From Tricholomella constricta (Eukaryota; Basidiomycota; Agaricomycetes; Agaricales; Lyophyllaceae), in contig JAACJP010000027.1 in assembly GCA_013368375.1 (NCBI GenBank), forward strand, positions 62,001 through 126,000: a stretch of 64,000 nucleotides of DNA, given 5' to 3'. Within the stretch, counting starts at the first letter, position 1; each line of letters starts with the position of its first letter. Under the pieces are notes generated by a model. It saw only the letters and a program-made list of their open reading frames with translations. It was not told the DNA's origin and did not search any database. A program made the position numbers and the translations under genes. Of the stretch, positions 36,596-47,239 are shown in pieces.

Positions 36596-37140
36596 CACAT
36601 ACAGGCACTACAATGTAGCGTGTCCTACTGTCCAGCGGGGCAATACATTGTACCGTACTTGACGGCACCAGCGGGGCCACTGGAATGTCAGCGGGGCCCC
36701 TACATGTAGCCGTTTGGCACGATGCCAGCGGGGCCCCTACATGTAGCCGTGTGGCACTGTACCAGCGGGCCCGCTGCAGCACCAGCGGGCCTATACAGTG
36801 CTGTGGGGGGCAGGGTGGGGGCTAGCAGAGGATCTGCGGACCTCCGCGGGTCGTCGTCCGTGGGCACACCCAGCACTGCAGCGGGCCTAGCAGTGGGGGA
36901 TTGCCCACCCCTGCGGACCTCCGCGGTTCGTTGTTTTGGGGCACACCCAGCACCCTAGCAGCGGGGGGTTGCCCACCCCTGCGGACCTCCGCGGGTCGTT
37001 GTCCGTGGGCACACCCCTGCGGACCTCCGCGGGTCGTTGTTTTGGGGCACACCCAGCACCCTAGCAGCGGGGGGTTGCCCACCCCTGCGGACCTCCGCGG
37101 GTCGTTGTTTTGGGGCACACCCAGCACTGCAGCGGGCCTA
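36596..37140. repeat. Left inverted terminal repeat with subterminal tandem units
   Basis: It matches the reverse complement of 49395-49938. Long internal parts are identical, but the outermost 30 bp differ at several positions (cacatacaggcac against caggtaggggcat). It contains ctacatgtag palindromes (36699-36708 and 36739-36748) and, from about 36830, tandem units of roughly 68 bp, each with gcggacctccgcgg. Confidence 0.9.
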
Positions 37141-38488
37141 GCAGCGGGGGATTGCCCACCCATGCGGACCTCCGCGGGTCGTTGTTTTGGGGCACACCCG
37201 GCACTGCAGCGGGCGGTGTCCATGTCCGCGGGCCAACGCACATCCTCAATTGGCATAGCGGAATGTGCTGTTTCGAGGCTAGCAGGGAGCTTTATGCATG
37301 TCCGCGGACATAGTCATTAATTTGTGGGGTGTCCACAAAATTATGTTTCTTCGATTGCAAATGCATTACAAACATATTGGAAAGGTTTGTGCATGTTTGC
37401 GGGGTTATCGATAAAGATCTTTCAGCAGCACATTGCCTTCGCTTCTCCAGTCATAGTGTTTCTCAAAAAGGTGCTTGATCAAAGCATGCCCGCGGGCATG
37501 CGCAGCCGCGGCCGCGCGACATGCCTATTTAATTTCAAATGTATCTTGTGAATGTCTGTAGAGCTTGGTTTCTCATTGTAAATGCTCCGTTCAAAATGTG
37601 AATGTCCGCGGGGCTATCTGCGCAGCATGCAAAACATAAATTGCAAACAACTATGTAAACACTTCCTATTCATCACCCTCCTGAGGACCGTCAATCTCAT
37701 CGCGCATAGTGCGGAATGCACTCAGAGCAGTTTGCTCAGCCTCAAGTTTTCCGACCTCCACCAGGAAAAGCTGACGAGCCGCGGAGGCATATGACACATT
37801 GTAGAGTTTTTGAAATGCTTTAACCTCCGCGTGGAGACCAAGGATCTCTCGCTCAGTCAACGGCTAATAAATGACTGTTAGGTTTGTTGAAAGGTTGTGA
37901 GTAAAGAAAGCATTTACAGGGTCCGCGGGGATCATGACTAACCCGGAGGCTAGAGCATGGAAACCCCCATCCTTGTGCTTATGTGGCTGATCAATTAGGT
38001 AAGCCATGAAATACAATAATCTGAAACTGCTCCACTTACCCCCGGGGCTTCCTTGGCCTTGTTCAACTCCTTCTCCTTGAGTGCCTCAGTGAGCAGCTTT
38101 TGCTCCGTAGAAGCAGCCAAAACCTGGGGCACAAGGTACTCATGGCCGCCAGACTTGATTGCAACATGTCCGCGGAGCGGAGCGGGCTGCCTGACCGCGG
38201 CCCCCGCGGCCTTCTTACTTCGAGTGTTCATTTCTTTGAGTGTTTGGGTGGTGTCTGGACAAGGCCTGGGACAAGGCCTGGAAAAGTCTGTGATCTTAAG
38301 AACATTTCGAGCACGCAATAGGAACCTGGCGGAACAATGGGGAACGATTCATAAGGAATAGGATTATATTTAGCCATGTCACGTGATCATGTTGACCTAT
38401 AAAAAAAATCCTTCAACTCTCTTCCGCTCTTCCACATCCGCCGCCGCGCCAATAGCCTTTTCCTCTACACCTCGGACCTCCGCGCATC
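37141..38488. other. Left spacer of the KDZ element
   Basis: No gene of the element is supported here. One more tandem unit extends to about 37200. Single CCGCGG sites are scattered at intervals of 30-300 bp, for example near 37229, 37303, 37487, 37508, 37606, 37780, 37923, 38171, 38196 and 38207. Short minus-strand frames at 37666-37860 and 37995-38318 could be exons of a further small gene, but a joined model was not established. Confidence 0.5.
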
Positions 38489-40438
38489 ATGTCAGTCCCC
38501 CTCACCCACATTGATCAAGACATCGTTCAAGCTGTCAGTATCGGGGACCTGGGGGCCTTTGAGGATCTGTACCAGAGAGCAGTAATTTTTTTTTTGGCTT
38601 GCTTACAATTAAATATGTAATATTAATTTTTCATTATAGAAACTAGTCTGGCGGGTTGCCAAAGCCAGCACCAACCCGGAGGTCATCAGAGCGCGGCAGG
38701 CGTCCCTCCTCGCCGCCACCATTCTGAACATTCAGGCCATCCGGCACAAGCCCCCCAACAGCGACGAGCTCCTCAAGGAGCTTCGAAAGGCTGCCCGGGG
38801 ACACCAGCAAGGGCAATCCTCAACGCCCGCGGACGAGGCCGACCCGGCCGCGGAGGTGGCGAGGGAAAGGGAGGCGGCAAGGGAAAGGGCGGCAGCAAGG
38901 GAGAGGGCCGCGGAGGTCTCAAGGAGAGCGGCGGTAGAATTGGAGAGGCAGTTGGCGGAGAAGGCCGCGGTTCAGGCCGCAGAGCAGAAGAAGGCAAGGC
39001 AGGAGAAGAGGGCGAAGACCGCGGAGGAAAAGCGGGCCAAGGTCATGGAGGAAGCGCGGGCCAGGGCAGCAGAGGAAGCGCGGTTAAAGGCCGCGGAGGA
39101 AGCGCGGGCAGCGAGGGAGCTGATCCGGTCTCAGAAGAAGGCGCAGAGGGAGGAGAAGGCTGAGAAGGAGAGGAAGGAGCAGGAGAGGGCCGAGAGGGAT
39201 AGGCAGGAGAAGGAACGGGCGAAGGCCGCGGGGAAGCGCACAGGGGAGGTGGGGCAGGAGAAGGAGAAGGAGAGGCGGCGGAAGGAGAAAGCGAAGAGAG
39301 CGACGGTCGGTGGGCCCGCGGAGTTGGGGAAGAAGAAGGAGAGGACGATGGGTGAGCCCGCGGCGGGCCCCGCGGTCCCTAGTGAGTTCTTTCTCTTTCT
39401 ATTCGTTGTAATTTCCACTAACAATTGTCACAGAAATCACTGCCGCGGGGCCTTTGAAGAAGGGGGGGCCCTCCTTTGTGGACCTGGACGAGGCCGACGC
39501 CAGTGACGTAGAGGTCACGGAACCCGTACCTGCAGGGCACAACCCTGCCCACCACTACCCCCGCTGTGCTCGCTGCGAGTTCAGAAACCTGGCCTGCGAG
39601 CGACAGGGGGGCAGGGGTGTAACCTGCCTCGCATGCAAACATGCAAAGCAAAGTTGCATGTTTGCCATCCGATCGGACCTCCCCGCGGCACTGCCCAAGT
39701 CCAAGCCCAAGGTGAAGGACACCCCCGTGGTCCCCTCAAGTGAAGAGGCCATTGCGGGGCCCTCAAGTAAGTTTTCTTCCTTTTCGTTCATTGGTTTTGT
39801 TGATGAATTAAATCTTTGAAGCCCCCCGCGTCGCCCCTACCGCCCCTACCACCTCCGCGGGCGCCGCGGCGACTCTGTCCGGCTTGGTTGCCGACAACGC
39901 AAGCTTGATGCAATCCGTTGCTGCCATTGAGATCACCCTGAGGGACATGCTCCGGCGGGAACGGATTAGGGCTGCAGAGGAGAAGAAGCGGGAGCAGGAG
40001 ATGCGGGAGCTGAAGGAGGCATATGAGGCGCGCATCACCTTGCTGGAGGGGAGGCTGGAGGCGCCGAGGGGACTGTCGTCCGCGCCCGTGATGTCCGCGG
40101 ACGACCTGGACCTGTTGCTGATGGACTTGGATGAGACGCCCCTCCTCCCATCTCTGGCAGCGGAACCCGCCCCCAACCCCGCGGGCGCGTCCCCAACTCC
40201 AACAACGCCGGCGCAAACCCCGCCTGCCCAGACCCCGCCCCCCCAAACCCCGCCTGCCCAGACCCCCCAAACCCCGCGGCACGAAGAAACCCTGCACACC
40301 CCACACTGGAGCCCCACTGGCCCCCCACCAGAGGACGATGATGAGGGTGAGGATGAGGAAGATCCTCAAAGGCTGAAGCGCAAGGCCGCGGAGGATGCTG
40401 ATGGGGAGGGCCCATCCAAGCGGCATCATGCTGACTAG
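38489..40438 (+). CDS. Element-encoded coiled-coil protein with Zn2Cys6 cluster
   Basis: Four exons (38489-38581, 38640-39381, 39434-39766, 39822-40438) join in phase to 594 residues. The N-terminal 75 residues are helical. Residues about 110-270 form a long Arg/Glu/Ala/Lys coiled coil. Residues 323-353 fit the binuclear zinc cluster exactly: C-x2-C-x6-C-x9-C-x2-C-x6-C, as in Gal4-type DNA-binding proteins. A second coiled coil (EEKKREQEMRELKEAYEAR), Pro/Thr-rich repeats and a basic end (RLKRKAAEDADG, SKRHH) follow. Zn2Cys6 proteins bind CGG half-sites, and the surrounding DNA is saturated with CCGCGG. I infer that it binds element DNA; regulation, anti-silencing or transposition targeting are all open. 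Confidence 0.82.
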
Positions 40439-40643
40439 GTGACGGGGGTTCTTTTAGTTTTGGACATCGCCCCGCGGACATTTATTTTGCTCAGACCGCG
40501 GACATATTTTTTTGCACCACATATCATATCATAGCAAGGACATCTGTATATACCCTACTTAGAATTCAAAAGTATATACATCAATCTAAAATTGTACCAT
40601 TTGTCATTGTGTGAAGCTACAAAATGTGAAGCTACAAAATAAA
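40439..40643. terminator. Convergent 3' ends of the Zn2Cys6 gene and the minus-strand gene
   Basis: This 205 bp AT-rich spacer separates two convergent genes. It contains aataaa-like sequence near 40637-40642 on the plus strand and two adjacent copies of gtgaagctacaaaat (about 40610-40640). It presumably holds both polyadenylation regions. Confidence 0.45.
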
Positions 40644-42890
40644 TTAGCGGCGCCTTGGCTTTGTTTTGTTGCCAACGCCCGCGGACTTTGATGTTGTGGC
40701 TCGAGTTGCGGCCCCAGTGCGTGTGCGGCTGCCCCTGGTATTGGCACTGGCACCAAAGTCCGCGGCCTCCGCAAGCAGTAAATCCTGCCTTGATTTCTTT
40801 CGCTTGGTCTGTCCTTCAACCTGCTTGCGCTTGCGTGTAACCGGAGGTGGGGGCGGAGTTGGTGTACCCGGCGGAGAGGGAGTAGGATTGTCAGGCGGCG
40901 GAGTTAACTTGTTGAGGAGCTGCATTGCAGTTGCCGGCACCATATACAGTGGCAGCCCTTCGCCAGGCCCATTGATGGGTGCCTGTGTCGGAAGTCCGCG
41001 GGCATTTAAGTGGTGCATGGTGGTTTCATCAACGGTGACCAGGCCTCCATTGGTCGTGGGGTCTGGCTCAGGACTCTGTCTCCCATGTCCGCGGGTGGAG
41101 TTCGGTGGCCCGCGGGGCTGATTCATTGATCTGTTATTTGGCGATGGACTCTGTTGGTCATTGGATTGGAGTTGATTTACTAGCCCGCGGGGTTCTTGGC
41201 ATTCGTTATCTGCAGCATCATCGTCTTGAAGTTCATTGTGATGGGTATGATTTTCCTGTCCGCGGGGTTCGCTCTCTGGTGACGGACAAGGGTGGTTTTG
41301 ATTTTCGTTTGATGGTGGATGACCGCCTTCTAGGTCGGGCATTGAAATAAGGTCTTCTAAGGGGTCTGGAGCTGGTGCTTTGTTTTTGCCCTTCTTCCGC
41401 CTTGCTTTCTTTGCTGCTGCCGCGGCAGCCAAAGCTTCCTGGTCCTTTCGCAGCCCATAGACCGCCTCCATTCTCTCCTTTTTCTTGGTCAAGTAACTGG
41501 ACCAGCGAAAGGCCTCTGAGGGTCCAAGCCTTTTCTGGCGAGAGCGCCAGAAGTCGAGCAACTCCTGGAGTTCAGTTAGTCGGAGGTTCCGTGGGTCTTG
41601 CATTCGGATGTCCGCGGGTATGTACTCCGCGGAGATGAACATTCCATTGTCCGCCTTTATGGAAGTGAATGGAGGCGACGAGTAGAGGTGTCCGGATGCT
41701 AGTTCTGTAAGGAAATTAGGATAGGCCTGATAAGATATCAAAGGATTATCACGTACTGTAATGCTGTTTCAGGAATGCGCGGACCAGAAGTTCAAGGTCA
41801 TCTTTGCTCTGTTGCACACCTTCTACCAACTCCGGTAGAATTGGAAAACCATCATTTTGTTGATCCAGCTGTAGATCTGGACGTGGCTTGACTACTGGAT
41901 TAGTCCGATGCAGGGGGTCTGGTGCAATGGATTCTTGGAGTGAAAGGACATAGTCCATAAGCTTTCTTTTGATGTCCTTCACTATGTGCGGAAAGTTATC
42001 AACGAAAGTTTTACTGATCGCTCCTGCATTTGCAGCAATCTTGTCATGACTGCTCCGCGGCGGACATCAGTGCAAGTCCGCGGAGTCGATGAACAACTCA
42101 CGCCCGGATTTTCAGTTGCCCATCTTGCGCTTTCCATGCCACAAATGTAAGGGACAGCATGCCCATCTCTCGCCACCTGTTTGCATCCTCATTCTCCACT
42201 CGTTGAAAGCCCCGCTTATCTGCATTCCTGAGATAAGAAGGTATCAGTTCCGTAATGTCCGCGGGCCCGCGGAGCTACTCACTTGCGCTGCTCCTCAGGA
42301 GGATAGCCCTTGGTGCTCCACTCACGGGCAGTGTCCTCTGCCTCCCGGAGTTGTTGCGGAGTGAGTTTGTTCATCACCCGTGCCAAAGCCTTGGTGCGTT
42401 GCTGGAAGGCCGCGGGGGACGATTCATCGACCTCTTCAAGCTCCAGTATCTCTTTCAACTCTTCAGTAATCAAGCCGCGCATTGTCCGATTGACTACCTG
42501 GCGCGCAGTAACCTTCAATTTACCCGATGACTGGTTGACCGTCGGGTAGGGCCTCCAGTTGTTCCTTACATAGTCTGCCAGTTTCTGTGTGCTGATCAGC
42601 GTGATGACTCAGGGATACTCCCTAACCTGACAGACCGTGGTAGCCGACGCGGACTGCTTGTCAGTCTTCGGTTCTGTTCCCTTTGCCTTCCAATAGTTGA
42701 ATATATCAACAAGGACTTTGTCCTTGAAGATGGCTGCCCTTTTGTCCTTGTCCGACTCTGATCGGTACTCCTCTCGGTACTTGTTGAGGACCGCGCGCTC
42801 GTCAGCCGGGTACTGGGGCTGCTTGCTTGTCTTCTTCAGGGCCGCGGGGGCATGTGGGACTGTTTCCGGTGTGAAAATATTTTCGGACAT
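40644..42890 (-). CDS. Element-encoded protein of unknown function
   Basis: The gene starts at ATG 42890 (MSENIFTPETVPHAP) and ends at 40644 (NKTKPRRR). Several exons are needed: about 42890-42630, 42550-42285, 42260-42115, 42030-41760 and 41735-40644, giving roughly 650 residues; junctions were not all fixed. Recognisable pieces are a Lys/Glu-rich helical N-terminus (DKRAAIFKDKVLVDIFNYWK), a segment with RQVVNRTMRGLITEELKE, a motif around SIKADNGMFISAEYIPADIR, and an Ala/Lys-rich then Pro-rich, very basic tail. I recognise no domain. Similar accessory proteins accompany KDZ transposases in Agaricomycetes as far as I recall. A nuclear protein assisting transposition is a guess. Confidence 0.65.
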
Positions 42891-43144
42891 GGTGGAGCTC
42901 CGTTAAAAATTTCCTATTTGGGTCACAAAGGGTTGAACTCCATGTTTGACAGTTGTCCCACAGTATCCGCATTTGGCAAGGAAGTTTCCAGTTTGAGTAA
43001 TATGAGGCACGGGTGCATCGATGGCCCCGATTGTGAGTGCAGCTGACCTTGCACAACCATGAGGACATGTCCGTGAGTAATCAGTGACCCATCAGTAGAC
43101 AGGTTCTGGTTTTTCCACCTTATCAGATCTCACCCGTACCCACC

Positions 43145-46100
43145 ATGTTGCGTGCAGTAAAGCGCACACGTCGCAAGAAGGATGAAGTCTATGAGGAAAG
43201 TTCTCACTCACATGCCATGGATGTCGAGACAACAGTCAGGCATACCCGGAGGGGTGACATCTTGGAATCCAGGAGTGTCCCTTTGCGCAATAGGTCACCG
43301 GACCCTGCTACATCTGTCCGTCGGGGTGTGCAGGCCCGTGTCCAACCCTTTGAACATTCGGACATTCACTCAACAGAGCTGAATGACACCACTGATGAGG
43401 TGGCCCCCAAACAAAGCAAGGTGAATTGTTCTTTGAAGTAGTGTGTACATGTAATTGAATCACAGCACAGACACAAGGTGATTACCTTCAAGAATTTGTG
43501 GACCATGTTCCAGAACTGTTGGAGGGACTGCTTGGGAGAGAGCACATTGAAAATCATACTCAATGTTCTGATTGTCCCAAGGGCAACTTAGGACGTTGGC
43601 GTTGTCGAGACTGTCTCAGTGACAGGATACTCTGCCGGGGTTGCATGCGGACAACTCACAGGGACAATCCTCTCCATCGCATTGAGTTCTGGACAGGTCA
43701 CTACTTCCAGGCAGCTCAGCTGCACGAGGTTGGTACCTACTTGCTGGTCCCTCACTCCTCCGGGAAAGCACTCTGTGATACGCTGCAGCTGCAACAGGAG
43801 CAGTTGGAGAATTACCAGGTGAAATATGACGATGAAGAACAGAAGAACCACCGCACAGAGCAACGAAACGAGCCCGCGGGTCAACAGGCTAACTCCGCGG
43901 ACGCCGCGGACATGCCGGAACAGCCTTCCTATGATGCGGAGGACGATGATTATATGGCGCGCTTGAGCCGCGCTTATGGTCTACAGCCAGAATTTCATCC
44001 AATTGCTGAGGCAGGATCGACTCTGGACACAGTTGAAGTCGAAGTGGACGAGGAAGATGACGATGACACTGGTCTCGATGATGACCTTCCGGCAAGAATG
44101 CCACGGCACGACGCCTTCAAGAATTGTTATGTGCGCATTGTACATGTCAATGGAATTCACTACATTCCACTTGTCTTCTGTTCATGCCGCGGAGTCAGCA
44201 AGGTCAATACAGACCTGATGCACAAACGATTGGTGCCGGCTAGCTTCACACGATACAATACGCTCTTCACCACTGCAGTCCTCGATGATTATCGCCTTGC
44301 GAACCTGGAATGCAAGGCATCTGCATTTCAGTATTGGCACAAACTCAGCCGGACTACCGCTGCAGCAACGAGCTCCGCGGACATCGACAACTTTTATCGC
44401 GAACTCCGCCGGCTCTCGCGTTCATGGAGATGGCTCAAGAAGCTCAAATGGGGTGGATTTGGCAGCAATAACAGAGATCCAATGCAGACCACCGCAGGGG
44501 AGCTCGCCATTTTTTGCCCCACATGTCCGCAGCCAGGTGTGAATCTACCCGCGGGATGGGCCGCGGACCCGAATAAGTGAGTGCATTTGGTGACCATTGA
44601 TCATTGTTATTGACATTATATGCAGAAAAGTATACATGAGGTCTTTTGTGGCAGATGGCAATTTCAAAGCGGATCATGTTCGCCAAAAGAACAGTGCAAT
44701 GGATGTTTGGCTGTCGGAAGGGTCAGGCATGATGGCTAACCGTGCCAATTATAACGAGTTTTTGAAGGAGGCATTCAACGTGATGACAGTGAGTCAAGTC
44801 GATTATCTCCGCGGCGTAGGCCGCGGTGTTCCACCACCGCCGCGGAGTTCTCTGCTAACGTCCACTTTAGAAAGCCCCTTGCGAGAATCAGTTCCGCGCT
44901 GTTGAGCAGGCAATGCTTGTGTCCAAGGCCTGTGATGTTAAAGGAATTGTGGCCATTGCATGTGCGCGGCATGGCTGTTTTGCCCCCAACAGCCTGTCGG
45001 ACCTCCACGCGGGGGAGCAGCAAAAGAATGTTGACTGGGCATTCCTCCAGGCGCTTAAAACAACAAATGTGGAAAAAATCGACGAGGTGTTGTTGATCTA
45101 CGATATTGCCTGCCAATACATGGTACACTTCCTAAAGCGCATTGGTCACCTACTCCCCCCAGGAATGACTATCGCTCAGGCCATCGGACTACTCCATGTT
45201 CACGGTCACAAAGCTGATTGCTTTAACCGCTTTGCAACTTCTTTCATTCCAGGCGCTGCTATAGTTGCGGGTGAAATTCTGGAGAGTTTGTGGGCCGTAT
45301 TGAACACTGTGTCACCAATGACCAGAACTGCAACATTGGCACACCGAGCGGAGATCCTGGACGATCATATGAATGATTCTAACTGGAAGAAACTCCTGCA
45401 GATGCGTTAGTAAAATTTCATCCATTCCGTTACGATAACTGACAATGTCCGCGGCCGCGGAGTAGCGGTCACATTGTGTCGGACATACGAAAAGGCGACG
45501 GAGACGTTGGAGACTGCTGAAGAATATTTCAAAGGTGTCGCTTCAGGCATAAGCCGCACACACACTGCAAGGTGGGAGGCGGAGATCCAGGAGGCCGAGC
45601 GGAGGAGGGTTCATGATGTGAAGGCCATGGACATCCTCAAAGCGCGGACCGCGGACATCGGGCAGCCGGGAGATTCTGGACCTGTGGAGCACTCAACAGC
45701 TGAAGAGGAGTGGATACAATCAGGCCTTGATCTTGAGGAGCGCCAGTAAGACATTTTATCTCTATGTCTTCCAGAGCTGAACAGTTTCTATCCAGAATTG
45801 GCCTTCAAGACAAAGTCCGCCAACTTGCGCGCGAGCCGCGGGAAGATGTCCGCAAGGCCGTCGAAACTGAAAGACAAAGCCTACGTTCACAAATTGATGT
45901 GTTCACATCAAAACAGCTGAGCATAAACTTCATTCCTTCGGCCTCCGCGGAGGATGTGCCAGGGAACGTCGAAGCCTTTGACAACCTAGACGAGAACCCC
46001 GCGGACCTGCCACCCGGAGATGCCGCGGCGCCGGCCCAAACACGCTCCCGTCCTGCGCCTGTCAGTGCAACAGACGGACCCCTACCACCAGAGCAGACAC

Positions 46101-46919
46101 CTATTTGCCTGCCATCCGCGGCTGGGGAAACTGAGACACATCTGGCTAAACTCGAGCTTGCATTGCGCAAGGTTCAAGCGGAGCGCCATCTGCAGAACCT
46201 CCGAAATGCAATTGCGGAGAAATCATTTTTGTACTCACACGTCATCCGAGTTGCTCCGCGGAAGGGTGTGGTGACGCGCGCGCGGGGGAACATCACCACC
46301 CTCAATTACACAATCACCACCCTTTGTCGGGTGTATGACAAATGCAGAGCAAAGCTCGTCTGTCTGGGTGCGGATGAAGGCACACTGGAACGGTACAAAA
46401 TTCTCGACAAGAAGCATGTGAAATCGAGCACCGCCATACTGGATCCCAACACTCCGGGCTCAACTGATATCCGAACTACCAGTCTTTCCTGGATTTGGCA
46501 AATACCTGGTCAAGCGACAGATAGTCCAGAGGCTTTGCTGGAGTGTATGTGTCCTTTGGCGTCAACCCCGCGGAGTTGTTACTGACATGATATCAATAGT
46601 CCAACGTATTCATTTCTTGAGGGCAAGGGCACAAAAGGATCGATGGACAGAAGAATTCACTCTTGTTCAATATGAAATGACTTGGACCACCCGATATTTC
46701 CTTCATCAGGCCCAGAGCTGGGTAGAGCGCGGTGCGGAGGCCGCGGCTGCAGCACAACCGGGCCCGACAGCATATGCACGGCGGAAGACCGCCATGTGGA
46801 GGGAACTTGCTTGGTTGGCGGAGCAACGATTTAAAGAGGTAAATCGATCATATGTAGCATTGCTTCCATAGAATCGAATAATCATCAATGCCACGCTGTG
46901 TACAATGGTCAGCAGGTAA
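43145..46919 (+). CDS. KDZ transposase with CxC2 cysteine cluster
   Basis: Eight exons (43145-43420, 43471-44576, 44626-44788, 44871-45405, 45466-45745, 45775-46544, 46600-46838, 46872-46919) join in phase to 1138 residues; the CACCATG start is strong. Near residues 115-160 lies the CxC2-type zinc cluster (CSDCPKGNLGRWRCRDC, CRGCMRTTHRDNPLH). The KDZ catalytic core follows: VADGNFKADHV (first Asp), a CARHGCFAPN block, LLIYDIACQY (second Asp) and GEILESLWAVLN (Glu), with HGHKADCFNRF between. The C-terminal half is helical and ends with the RIHFLRARAQKDRW block typical of the family. All three acidic residues are present, so the enzyme may be active. It would cut and paste the element through its inverted repeats. 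Confidence 0.9.
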
Positions 46920-47239
46920 TGGCCGCGGACATGGTTATCCGTGCTGTATGCATCGATAATCAATCATCAGTGAGCATTGTAGGTCAGATCCGCGGACATC
47001 GTTGGCCCCGCGGCATGCCCCGATCACATGAAAGCAACCTTTTCCCTCAATCATGTCACCATGGATGGTATAGAATGCAGTGAACTGCTTGCAACAATGT
47101 CCGCGGGGGTCAGCCTTTGGCCGCAGGCAGACATCACGATACTCCCACCACATGACTGTGTGAAACCACTGACCAATCATGTGGCCGGTTTTTTTCTCTC
47201 ATTATCTGATTCTTATCAAACTCTCATCTACAAGCAAGA

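Noticed and set aside
36722..36958. Identical 78-codon frames in both transposon ends
   Set aside because: They are the inverted repeat read in opposite directions, not conserved genes.
36830..37200. CRISPR-like array
   Set aside because: Units are direct tandem repeats without unique spacers, lie in transposon ends, and the organism is a eukaryote.
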